A stretch of DNA of 39,693 bases. Source: PSLL01 sp964389705. GTDB lineage: Bacteria; Desulfobacterota_D; UBA1144; Nemesobacterales; CSP1-2. Below are positions 25,321 to 32,257 of the stretch, one piece after another. The stretch is taken from NCBI GenBank assembly GCA_964389705.1, contig CAYMEO010000012.1, forward strand, positions 1-39,693, read 5' to 3'. Position 1 is the first letter of the stretch, and every line of letters begins with the position of its first letter. A program made the position numbers and the translations under genes. The notes beneath the pieces are model-generated. The model ran no database searches. It saw only the letters and a program-made list of their open reading frames with translations, and had not been told where the DNA came from.

Positions 25321-26335
25321 ATTCCCTTATTAAGACCTCGGCGATTTGAACGGCGTTTAATGCCGCTCCTTTTCTAAGCTGATCGCCAACAACCCAAAAG
25401 TTGAGTCCGGCATAAACTGTGTAGTCCTCTCTTATTCTTCCCACAAGGCATTCATCTATTCCAGCGGCATCTATGGGCATGGGGTACTTTAAATTCTGAG
25501 GCTCATCTACAACCCTGACCCCAGGGAAATTGTTAAGGGCTTTTCGTGCATCCTGGACTGTAATTTTTCTCTCTGTTTCAATGTTTACCGAGACGGAATG
25601 GGCACGAAAAACGGGAACCCTTACTGTTGTAGCAGTCACTTGGATCGAGTTGTCCTCCAGGATTTTTCTGGTTTCGTTGTGGAGCTTCATCTCTTCCTTT
25701 GTATATCCGTTTTCAAGGAATGTGTCTATATGTGGGAGAAGGTTGAATGCTATCTGATGTGGAAAGACATCGGTTTTCATGGGTTCTCCATTTGCCCATG
25801 AGAGTGTCTGTAGGCGGAGTTCCTCAATGGCCTTTGCCCCTGCGCCTGAGACGGCTTGATAACTCGAAGCGACGACCCTTTTTATTTTTGATATATCGTG
25901 GAGTGGCTTTAACGCCATCAGTGTTATGGCTGTTGTGCAGTTTGGATTGGCGATAATGCCGCGCCTTTTATAATCCGAGATTGCATGGCCATTGATCTCT
26001 GGAATGACCAGAGGAATATCTGGCTCCATGCGAAACGCAGAGCTGTTATCAACAACAACCGCTCCTGCCTCAACTGCCTTTGGGGCAAATTCTCTGCTTC
26101 TTGATGCACCAGCTGAAAAAAGGGCGATATGGATACCTCTGAATGAGTTCTCATCGAGTTTTTGAACCATTACCTTTTTACCTTTAAATTCCAATTCCTT
26201 TCCATGGGATTTTTCAGATGCGATGAGTCTCAATTCTCCTACGGGGAAATTTCTCTCTTCTAATATTTGAACCATCTCCTGTCCGACAGCACCTGTGGCT
26301 CCGACTATAGCTACGTTGTAATCTTCTCTTTTCAT
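25313..26335 (-). CDS. asd: Aspartate-semialdehyde dehydrogenase
   Basis: A 340-residue NADP-dependent enzyme making aspartate semialdehyde for lysine, threonine and methionine. The nucleotide-binding start VAIVGATGAVGQEMVQIL, the phosphate loop GASRSREFAPKA, the catalytic cysteine C133 in IIANPNCTTAI, and the active-site histidine in VPVFRAHSVSVNIE are intact. Length is normal for the bacterial family. It heads a minus-strand group asd / PH-zinc-ribbon / dapA. Confidence 0.97.
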   Translation of the reverse strand: MKREDYNVAIVGATGAVGQEMVQILEERNFPVGELRLIASEKSHGKELEFKGKKVMVQKLDENSFRGIHIALFSAGASRSREFAPKAVEAGAVVVDNSSAFRMEPDIPLVIPEINGHAISDYKRRGIIANPNCTTAITLMALKPLHDISKIKRVVASSYQAVSGAGAKAIEELRLQTLSWANGEPMKTDVFPHQIAFNLLPHIDTFLENGYTKEEMKLHNETRKILEDNSIQVTATTVRVPVFRAHSVSVNIETERKITVQDARKALNNFPGVRVVDEPQNLKYPMPIDAAGIDECLVGRIREDYTVYAGLNFWVVGDQLRKGAALNAVQIAEVLIREYV

Positions 26336-26432
26336 CTTCCCTCCAAGTTATTTTAAAATACAAACTATTTTAATTTATAAAATGCTTATAGCCAAGTTTA
26401 TGAGCATTGAGCAGTAGGGTTTTATGGATTGG

Positions 26433-26479
26433 CTACAGCGGTTGAGGCTGTGCATCTGAATGACCGCTACCGCCTGTAG
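26433..26479. repeat. Imperfect inverted repeat between asd and rpiB
   Basis: CTACAGCGGT (26433-26442) pairs with ACCGCCTGTAG (26469-26479) apart from one bulged C, enclosing 26 bases that themselves hold an AGCGGT/ACCGCT pair. No T run follows on either strand. It may be a regulatory or messenger-stability structure, or the remnant of a repeat. The rest of 26336-26539 shows nothing else I can name. Confidence 0.35.
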
Positions 26480-26539
26480 AAGTTGTGATTCAGAGCCATA
26501 TATCTGTGAATTTATTTGTTGAGAATGACTGTCTTAATA

Positions 26540-26983
26540 TTATCGGCTGTATTTCTTTTCAATGGCCTTTACCTTCTCGACGTTTGTTGCTTCCTCTTTT
26601 TCTAGGCTTTCGCTGAACCACCCCTCGAGTATTTCTTTAGCCACAATTGGGGAAGTCAGCCTTAGGCTCATAGCAAGTACATTTGCGTCATTCCACCTTC
26701 TGGCGCCTCGCGCTGTCTCGGCATCGGTACAGAGTGCCGCCCTAATTCCGGGTACCTTATTTGCCGCTATACTAACCCCAGTTCCCGTCCAGCAAAAAAG
26801 TATCCCCTGATCACATGCTCCATCTGCGACCCTTTCTGCTACCCTTTCGGCAACATCCGCCCACTGAATTGGTTCTCCTGCTAGTGGTCCATGAAGTTCA
26901 ATATCAATCCCCCTTTTTTTCAATTCCTCGATAACAAAATCTGTTAAGTGTGTACGCTCATCGCTTCCCACTGCTATCTTCAT
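26540..26983 (-). CDS. RpiB/LacA/LacB-family sugar-phosphate isomerase, atypical subgroup
   Basis: About 147 residues from the ATG at 26983, preceded by GAGGTG at good distance; the frame extends eight residues further up without support. MKIAVGSDERTH starts the Rossmann-like fold, and the catalytic cysteine is C64 in GILFCWTGTGVSIAANKVPG. Both histidines typical of ribose-5-phosphate isomerase B are missing: the SDH near residue 9 reads SDE, and the Q-H-N-D near 97 reads RRWNDANVLA. The fold and isomerase chemistry are likely, but the substrate is probably not ribose 5-phosphate. It is a single gene with no sugar genes nearby. Confidence 0.85.
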   Translation of the reverse strand: MKIAVGSDERTHLTDFVIEELKKRGIDIELHGPLAGEPIQWADVAERVAERVADGACDQGILFCWTGTGVSIAANKVPGIRAALCTDAETARGARRWNDANVLAMSLRLTSPIVAKEILEGWFSESLEKEEATNVEKVKAIEKKYSR

Positions 26984-27120
26984 GTTAATCACCTCATATA
27001 TTATCAATCCTGCATATCAGTTTAGATTAGCCATCACTGAGGTTCAAGGTAGTTTGAAAAGATAATGGCTTACAGCTAGCTTTATTTAATGGTGTTTAGA
27101 AGACATTCCAAAACTGGTAC

Positions 27121-27174
27121 GTCATTGTGAGCGTCACGAAGAATCTAATTTATGCGCCTCAACTACAAAATGAC
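27121..27174. repeat. Remnant of a dispersed GTCATTG-type intergenic repeat
   Basis: GTCATTGTGAGCG followed by CACGAAGAATCT at 27121-27146 resembles the widespread bacterial intergenic repeat GTCATTGCGAGC-n-AGCGAAGCAATCT. The segment closes with AATGAC (27169-27174), the reverse complement of its first six bases. I see no second copy in this window. Confidence 0.5.
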
Positions 27175-27213
27175 AATAGCAGGAGTTTTGGTATATGGCT
27201 TAGGGATTTTTAA

Positions 27214-27615
27214 ATGAAAAAGACGATCACACTTACAGTAGACCCTATAATATTAATGAGTGGTGGAGTTGTTCTGGTAAAAAGGAGTTTCGACCCTTAT
27301 AAAGACTACTGGGCACTTCCCGGTGGAATAGTTGAATATGGAGAGACTGTTGAGGTCGCAGTAATAAGAGAAGCAAAAGAGGAAACCGGACTAGATGTAA
27401 AAATAGAAAAACTCGTAGGAGTATATTCAGACCCCAACCGAGATCCGAGGGGACATTTTGTCTCGGTCTGCTTTTTATGTGTTCCTGTAGGTGGCGCATT
27501 AACAACCAGTGTAGAGACAAAGGAGATAAGGATATTTTCAAAAGAGGAAATAAAATCTATAAGACTCGCCTTTGATCATCAAAAGATTCTAAAAGACATA
27601 GGTTTTGCCAAATAG
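27214..27615 (+). CDS. NUDIX hydrolase
   Basis: A 133-residue hydrolase of nucleoside diphosphates linked to another moiety. The NUDIX box is complete: GGIVEYGETVEVAVIREAKE followed by ETGL, with the metal-binding glutamates in REAKEE. DYWALPGG just before the box is usual for ADP-ribose or NADH pyrophosphatase-type members, but the substrate is not determined. No hydrophobic segment. It is monocistronic by appearance, between a repeat remnant and a GC-rich foreign-looking gene. Confidence 0.9.
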   Translation: MKKTITLTVDPIILMSGGVVLVKRSFDPYKDYWALPGGIVEYGETVEVAVIREAKEETGLDVKIEKLVGVYSDPNRDPRGHFVSVCFLCVPVGGALTTSVETKEIRIFSKEEIKSIRLAFDHQKILKDIGFAK

Positions 27616-27845
27616 CGATGTCTACAAATCAATCCATTTTGCTCTGTAAAATATACTGACTGCTTCAGGCTCGATCTAACGAGGCTATTGAACGGTTCAT
27701 GCGGTATTGGGACATTCATAAGCATTCTCATTTTATTCCCCTCCTTTAGTTATCTCTTGCGAAATGGGTTATATAGATCAATCCAATTCCCGGTGCTTCC
27801 CTATATGCTAGAGACGACCTAACGTTAGCCCTCGGCAGCACGGGT

Positions 27846-28511
27846 TCACTGAAGCACATTGAACGGCTGCGATACCCCTTTCGCTTGTTGGGCGCGCTCC
27901 CATAGTAACCATGCACCCGCCACAGCTAGCCCGCCGAATGTCAACGGGCCGCCCGGCCAGGCGTGGGTCTTGAAGATGCTGATTCCAAAGCTGGAAATTG
28001 CCAGTAACACCACTGGCCCCCACGAACTGCCCGTGCGCTTGAGTGTAACCCCGGCGGCTACGGCGCCGAGCGACAACGCAACACTTCCGACCACCGCCAA
28101 AAATGGTGCAGGAATAAGCGGTGAACCGCCCATGATTGGATGTGTCCAGACTGCATCGATTGGGGCACGCCATAGATCCGGCGTGCCAGATGCGTGCGCC
28201 GCTTTGACGAGGATACCCGTTACAACACCGGCTGCTGTGTCGAACGCAGTGTAGCTTACACCGAAAGCAAACGCAGCCATACGGCAGAGTGTGGCTGAGA
28301 TGCCGGCTCGACCGCGCACGAGCGCTGCCAGTGCCAATGCCGAAAGTGGAAACAATAGGATTTGCGCGTAATGAACCGTGAGCCAGGTCTGTGCATTGAG
28401 ATTCAAAAGGTCATGGGGCTGTGGATGGAGCAATTCAACGAGTGCTAATAGCAGAGGTGCACCAACAATCAGTATAATCTCGAACAGCGTTTGCCATCTC
28501 TGGATGTTCAC
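27846..28511 (-). CDS. GC-rich integral membrane protein of unknown function
   Basis: A 221-residue protein with about six hydrophobic segments (IILIVGAPLLLALVELL, ILLFPLSALALAALV, FLAVVGSVALSLGAVAAGV, WGPVVLLAISSFGISI, FGGLAVAGAWLLW). I do not recognise the family. Codon third positions are much richer in G and C than in neighbouring genes, and intergenic DNA on both sides is AT-rich, which suggests acquisition from another genome. The start is GTG at 28511, with AGGAG eleven bases upstream. No partner genes are visible. Confidence 0.7.
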   Translation of the reverse strand: MNIQRWQTLFEIILIVGAPLLLALVELLHPQPHDLLNLNAQTWLTVHYAQILLFPLSALALAALVRGRAGISATLCRMAAFAFGVSYTAFDTAAGVVTGILVKAAHASGTPDLWRAPIDAVWTHPIMGGSPLIPAPFLAVVGSVALSLGAVAAGVTLKRTGSSWGPVVLLAISSFGISIFKTHAWPGGPLTFGGLAVAGAWLLWERAQQAKGVSQPFNVLQ

Positions 28512-28772
28512 AATTCTTCAAACTCCTGTATGTGTCACAGAATAAGATAGACATAACATCAAGTCAAGGGAAAAAAGTGCATTCAGAATGCACCGAAGAA
28601 AATTATATTCAACAGATGATTTGTAACCTACTGCTAAAGCTCAATTATTTTTTTTTCAAGAATTATAAATTTTCTCTTGACTTTAATAACTTCATTGAAT
28701 ACAATAAAAGCATATTCATTAATTTCAATGAAATCGTTAAGGATAAGTAAAGATGGACATAGTAAAGGGTAA

Positions 28773-28967
28773 ATAAGTTTAAATGAAGAGGGACTCAGAG
28801 GTCATCGTAAGACTCTATCAAGATCATATAGGAGGGCTAGGACTCGCGTTCTTTATCGCAGTGACGGAGCGAAACCACATTACTGCTTCAGATGTGACTC
28901 TCATTGCATTTTAACTCTGGATGTAAATGGATTGCCAATGCACCTTTGCCCAATGTGCAATTATTGA
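28773..28967 (+). CDS. Small zinc-finger-like protein without a standard start codon
   Basis: An open frame of 64 codons from ATA (28773) to TGA (28965-28967), bounded upstream by a TAA at 28770. A basic N-terminal half (GHRKTLSRSYRRARTRVLYR) leads to a probable metal site: C38-x2-C41 and C45 in HYCFRCDSHC, then C59-x2-C62 in HLCPMCNY. Such ordered CxxC pairs are unlikely by chance. There is no in-frame ATG, GTG or TTG before the first Cys pair. AAAGGG lies only three bases before ATA, so the start is poorly supported; an upstream frameshift is possible. It precedes the zinc-ribbon gene by 17 bases on the same strand. Confidence 0.5.
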   Translation: MSLNEEGLRGHRKTLSRSYRRARTRVLYRSDGAKPHYCFRCDSHCILTLDVNGLPMHLCPMCNY

Positions 28968-28984
28968 TTTGGGAGGAGTATTCA

Positions 28985-29224
28985 ATGACTAGATTCAAAG
29001 AAAGAGGTCTGATTTTCAATCAGATTGAGAGAATGACAGAAATAGAGAGGTTGGAGTTTGAGTTTGACTGGATTTGTTCAGAGATAGAGAGACTGGAGAA
29101 AGAAGGGCGCGAGATTGGACTTAGGCTCGCAGCCCTAAAGGGCGAGAGGTGCTGTATTTGCTCAACTCCTTTAATCGAGAGGGACGAGAAGGAAAAAGAC
29201 ATTTGTAGGGGCTGTCGCCAATAG
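28985..29224 (+). CDS. Coiled-coil protein with C-terminal zinc ribbon
   Basis: A 79-residue protein from the ATG at 28985, which has GGGAGGAG about six bases upstream; the frame is open further up but only through the preceding gene. Residues 10-52 are charged helix with heptad-like spacing (IERMTEIERLEFEFDWICSE, then RLEKEGREIGLRLAALKG). Residues 56-77 carry C56, C57 and C59 with C74 and C77 (CCICS and ICRGC), a compact zinc ribbon. Function unknown. Part of a same-strand run of small proteins leading to recA. Confidence 0.65.
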   Translation: MTRFKERGLIFNQIERMTEIERLEFEFDWICSEIERLEKEGREIGLRLAALKGERCCICSTPLIERDEKEKDICRGCRQ

Positions 29225-29246
29225 ATTAAAAACAATTAAGATGCGA

Positions 29247-29261
29247 GATGCGGTGCGCATC
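29247..29261. repeat. Short hairpin in the leader of the next gene
   Basis: GATGCG-GTG-CGCATC, a perfect six-base inverted repeat with a three-base loop, lies about 28 bases before the gene that starts at 29290. It could be an operator or leader hairpin; no T tract follows. Confidence 0.3.
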
Positions 29262-29289
29262 GAGCTAATTTAAAAGGAGGTTAAAGGCC

Positions 29290-29781
29290 ATGGAAGAAGT
29301 AAAGGGAATTGTAGAGAAGATAAATTCCAAAGGGGTGAGAATTGATGGTAGGTGGTATAACTATTCGAAATACATGCAGGAGGATGCTCCCGAATTGAAT
29401 GAGGGGGACGAGATAAGGGTTGATGTAAATGGAGACTGGATAATGAGATTTAAATCGCTGTCCCATCAGCCATCGGATACAAAGGTGGATAGAACTGTCC
29501 TAGGTGGGTCGGGCTCTCAACGGGTTTCTAGGTTTGGCGCAACTAAGGTCAAAGAGGACGGCTTCTATGGAGAAAAGGTGAAACGGGGCCTTATTAATCG
29601 TCAGGTCATAGTCACGCGTCTTGCATGTCTTAACACGGCTACGGAGGTTCTTAAATCCCATACTAAGCCGATTACATCTAAGAGCCTGTTTAAGGTTGCT
29701 AAGGAGCTTGAAGATTGGGTATGGCGTGGGATAGGAGAAGAAGAGATTTCGGATCATGGCCCTGAACAGAGTCCGACATAG
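29290..29781 (+). CDS. Two-part small protein of mobile-element type, function unknown
   Basis: A 163-residue protein. Residues 1-57 form a compact beta-rich module (MEEVKGIVEKINSKGVRIDG, RWYNYSKY, EGDEIRVDVNGDWIMRF) resembling OB-like modules seen in phage and conjugative-element proteins. Residues 60-95 look disordered, and 100-152 are helical (RQVIVTRLACLNTATEVLKS, SKSLFKVAKELEDWVWRG), again like small phage/plasmid single-strand-binding or recombination accessory proteins. The resemblance is a remembered pattern, not a firm family assignment. AAAAGGAGG precedes the ATG by nine bases. A second, truncated copy of the N-terminal module begins at 30455. Confidence 0.65.
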   Translation: MEEVKGIVEKINSKGVRIDGRWYNYSKYMQEDAPELNEGDEIRVDVNGDWIMRFKSLSHQPSDTKVDRTVLGGSGSQRVSRFGATKVKEDGFYGEKVKRGLINRQVIVTRLACLNTATEVLKSHTKPITSKSLFKVAKELEDWVWRGIGEEEISDHGPEQSPT

Positions 29782-29820
29782 AGCTAACTTCGGGAGATAC
29801 CCAAAGGGAGGATTTATCAG

Positions 29821-30162
29821 GTGGAACCAAAGAGGTTTATGGACTTAATTGAAAGGGTCGATAAGGGGAGACTGGAAAGAGCCTTGGCCGGTCTTTTCTA
29901 TGAAGGCTACAGGGTAAGAGTGCTTGAGCAGAAAAATAGTGAGATCAGGGCATACATCTCAAATGGCGAAGGAAAGAATTATGGTGTTGCCATTAATGAA
30001 TCGGAGGCATTCTGTCACTGTCCTGATTACTTTTTCACTAACGAGAGTATTTGCAAGCACATCATCATGCTTTCGTTCATCCTCCTTTCAAGGATGCGGC
30101 GCGAGAAAATAGCAGGGCGAGATAAAAAAAGGACAATTGACCAAAGTAGCCATATCATATGA
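29821..30162 (+). CDS. SWIM zinc-finger protein
   Basis: A 113-residue protein starting at GTG (29821) behind AAAGGGAGG at good spacing. The middle reads EAFCHCPDYFF then SICKHIIML, the CxC...CxH ligand set of a SWIM zinc finger. SWIM fingers bind DNA or proteins and occur in SWI/SNF ATPases, Sws1-type recombination mediators and MuDR transposases. No catalytic domain is attached here. The N-terminal part (FMDLIERVDKGRLERALAGL) is helical and the C-terminal tail is basic. Its place in a cluster ending at recA is suggestive, because SWIM proteins of the Sws1 type work with RecA/Rad51 paralogues, but that link is inference. Confidence 0.7.
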   Translation: MEPKRFMDLIERVDKGRLERALAGLFYEGYRVRVLEQKNSEIRAYISNGEGKNYGVAINESEAFCHCPDYFFTNESICKHIIMLSFILLSRMRREKIAGRDKKRTIDQSSHII

Positions 30163-30229
30163 CATCCGAAGGCCCCTATAGATAGATCGCTTCCATTGTA
30201 TTAGTACATATTGGGATAAGGAGACAAAG

Positions 30230-30430
30230 ATGGGAAAAATGAAAGACCTAAAGATAGAGATCGAAGAGGGGGTATATCAACTCCAGACCTTAGAATCCGA
30301 GCTTACATCAATTAAGAGTGAACTCAAGTCCTTAGAGGATAAGAAAAGGGCTGTAGAGGAGGCAATTAGGGATTTGAGGGCTAGGTTCAAATTCTACAGT
30401 GCATTTTCCCGCAATGAGAAGGGTAATTGA
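30230..30430 (+). CDS. Small coiled-coil protein
   Basis: A 66-residue acidic/basic helical protein with clear heptads (YQLQTLESELTSIKSELKSL, then EDKKRAVEEAIRDLRARF). AAGGAGAC precedes the ATG at normal distance. No family recognised. It lies between the SWIM-finger gene and a truncated copy of the OB-like protein, on the same strand. Confidence 0.6.
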   Translation: MGKMKDLKIEIEEGVYQLQTLESELTSIKSELKSLEDKKRAVEEAIRDLRARFKFYSAFSRNEKGN

Positions 30431-30454
30431 TTCAGAAATCGAGGAAACTCAGAG

Positions 30455-30510
30455 ATGAAGATTCGAGGGATTGTAGAGGCATTAGATGAAAGAGGGTTAA
30501 AACTCGGGGG
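30455..30510 (+). CDS. Start of a second copy of the OB-like protein, cut by the assembly gap
   Basis: From ATG 30455 the frame reads MKIRGIVEALDERGLKLGG and then runs into the N stretch. This aligns with the N-terminus of the gene at 29290 (VKGIVEKINSKGVRIDG), so it appears to be a paralogue. GAGGAAAC lies shortly upstream. Its length and C-terminus are unknown. Confidence 0.55.
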
Positions 30511-30610
30511 NNNNNNNNNNNNNNNNNNNNNNNNNNNNNNNNNNNNNNNNNNNNNNNNNNNNNNNNNNNNNNNNNNNNNNNNNNNNNNNNNNNNNNNNNN
30601 NNNNNNNNNN
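30511..30610. other. Assembly gap of 100 N
   Basis: Exactly 100 unknown bases, the conventional placeholder for a scaffold gap of unknown size. The two sides may not be 100 bases apart, so genes could be missing here and distances across it mean nothing. Confidence 0.98.
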
Positions 30611-30611
30611 A

Positions 30612-31097
30612 ATGATTCATAAACTCAATATCATTAAAACAGTAAATGAGATTAGCCCTAATGAAAGGTCCCAAGTTATTGATGGATTTACAGAGTTCGT
30701 TGAGACGTCTTCTGGGAATCTTTATATTACGGTAAGCACTATAGAGGAAAGACCATTTGAGATATTAGTGCGTATTAATAGTCCCAATGGTGGGCTCAGA
30801 GCTGCTTGTGAAGCTGTAGGAAGACTTGTTTCTCTTGCACTAAGGAGTGGGATAGATATCAAAAGCATATCAGAAGAGCTTCAATGTATTGATAAGTCAT
30901 TCTCAAATGGAGCGGTGCCATCTGTTCCCGGTGCTATAGCACAGATTCTAATTAGAAACTTTGTGTATGAATGGAAGAGAGATCCAGAGGATTTGGTCTA
31001 TTCTGAAGACTGTCCAAATTGCAACAAAGAAGGAGCGCTTATCTTTCAGGGCGGTTGTTCTACATGTCATAGCTGCGGATTTACGGACTGTTATTAA
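30612..31097 (+). CDS. TSCPD-domain protein, like the C-terminus of B12-dependent ribonucleotide reductase
   Basis: 161 residues from the first visible ATG, which lies one base after the gap, so the true start may be hidden. Residues about 27-115 match the TSCPD domain (SSGNLYITVSTIEERPFEIL, GRLVSLALRSGIDIKSISEE, VPSVPGAIAQIL). Residues 134-160 are a cysteine cluster (CPNC, then GGCSTCHSCGFTDC) as at the end of class II reductase NrdJ, where these cysteines bind zinc and re-reduce the active site. Either this is a free-standing TSCPD protein or the 3' end of nrdJ truncated by the gap. recA follows 38 bases later with no terminator between. Confidence 0.8.
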   Translation: MIHKLNIIKTVNEISPNERSQVIDGFTEFVETSSGNLYITVSTIEERPFEILVRINSPNGGLRAACEAVGRLVSLALRSGIDIKSISEELQCIDKSFSNGAVPSVPGAIAQILIRNFVYEWKRDPEDLVYSEDCPNCNKEGALIFQGGCSTCHSCGFTDCY

Positions 31098-31135
31098 TGA
31101 TTGCAGAGGCTATTTACATCGGCTGGTAGTCACTA

Positions 31136-32230
31136 ATGAGTGAACAAAGAGAGGAAAAAATGGAGAGAATTAAACAAAACAAAGAAAGGGCAATTGAGAT
31201 TGCAATAGGCTCAATTGAAAAACAGTTTGGACGAGGTTCAATTATGTGCCTTGGAGATGAGGTTGAAATACCGGAGATTGAGGTAATCTCGACTGGTTCT
31301 CTCGGACTGGATTTAGCCCTTGGAGTAGGGGGGCTTCCACGGGGAAGAACAGTTGAGATCTTTGGTCCAGAGGGTTCTGGAAAAACCACTCTTGCGCTTC
31401 ACGTTATAGCTGAGGCTCAGAGGCTCGGAGGGATGGCCGCAGCTTTTATTGATGTTGAACATGCACTCGATATCAATTACGCAAAGAGGTTGGGGGTTAG
31501 GATTGAAAGGCTCCTTATTTCACAACCTGACTATGGCGAGCAGGCACTTGAGATAGTAGATACGCTTGTGAGGAGCGGTGCAGTTGATGTCATAGTTTTG
31601 GATTCGGTTGCGGCCCTTGTCCCGAAAGCGGAAATAGAGGGCGATATGGGGGATGCCCATATGGGGCTACAGGCAAGGCTTATGTCTCAGGCGCTGAGAA
31701 AAATCACGGCTACAGTTAGCAAATCCAAATCCATTCTAATCTTTGTCAATCAGACGAGGATGAAAATAGGCGGCTATGGAAATCCTGAGACCACAACTGG
31801 CGGCACTGCACTGAAATTCTATGCTTCTGTTAGAATTGATGTAAGGCGCATAGGAGCGGTAAAGGATGGCCCTGAGGTCTCTGGAAACAGAGTAAAGGTA
31901 AAAGTGGTAAAGAATAAGGTTGCACCGCCATTTAGAGAGGCAGAGTTTGACATTATGTTTGGAAACGGGATTTCAAAGGACGGCGAGTTGATTGACTTAG
32001 GAGTAGGTCTAAGGATTATTGAGAAAAGCGGGGTTTGGTATTCATACAGAGGCGAGAGGTTAGGTCAGGGGAGAGAAAGCGCAAAGGCTTTTCTAAAAGA
32101 CCATCCTGAGGTTTCAAATGAGATCCGCGAGAAGATCCTCTCCTATCATGGACAAATAATAAATAGAGAGGTGGTAAAGCAACTCAGCTTTAGTGATGGG
32201 TCTACTATTATTATGGAAGGAGAGTTTTAA
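31136..32230 (+). CDS. recA: Recombinase RecA
   Basis: A 364-residue strand-exchange ATPase that also triggers the SOS response. Walker A GPEGSGKTT, AAFIDVEHALD, Walker B VDVIVLDSVAALVPKAEIEG, the MAW-type QARLMSQALRKIT, loop L2 around GNPETTTGGTALKFYASVRI, and VKVVKNKVAPPFREAEFDIM are all as expected for a chromosomal RecA. The C-terminal tail is less acidic than in E. coli. The ATG at 31136 has no strong Shine-Dalgarno; an in-frame ATG at 31160 (GAGAGG upstream) is an alternative. I see no LexA-type box in the short upstream gap, and transcription may come from the preceding genes. Confidence 0.98.
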   Translation: MSEQREEKMERIKQNKERAIEIAIGSIEKQFGRGSIMCLGDEVEIPEIEVISTGSLGLDLALGVGGLPRGRTVEIFGPEGSGKTTLALHVIAEAQRLGGMAAAFIDVEHALDINYAKRLGVRIERLLISQPDYGEQALEIVDTLVRSGAVDVIVLDSVAALVPKAEIEGDMGDAHMGLQARLMSQALRKITATVSKSKSILIFVNQTRMKIGGYGNPETTTGGTALKFYASVRIDVRRIGAVKDGPEVSGNRVKVKVVKNKVAPPFREAEFDIMFGNGISKDGELIDLGVGLRIIEKSGVWYSYRGERLGQGRESAKAFLKDHPEVSNEIREKILSYHGQIINREVVKQLSFSDGSTIIMEGEF

Positions 32231-32257
32231 GGATTGAGTTGGCGGGGGTAAAAGGCC

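Noticed and set aside
27616..27845. Possible gene remnant (a short frame reading ERFMRYWDIHKHSHF) and a CTAACGTTAG palindrome that recalls an integron attC core
   Set aside because: The frame is only 26 codons with no start codon. The palindrome has its two half-sites abutting without the inner L boxes or stem of an attC site. Nothing else in this 230-base stretch stands out.
27808..28173. A 121-codon minus-strand frame inside the GC-rich membrane gene
   Set aside because: A shadow of the real gene in another frame. High GC lowers stop frequency, and the translation has no protein-like pattern.
28532..28750. A 72-codon plus-strand frame from GTG 28532
   Set aside because: Extremely Asn/Phe/Ile/Lys-rich because the DNA is AT-rich, no good Shine-Dalgarno, no recognisable pattern. 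More likely non-coding DNA beside the acquired GC-rich gene.
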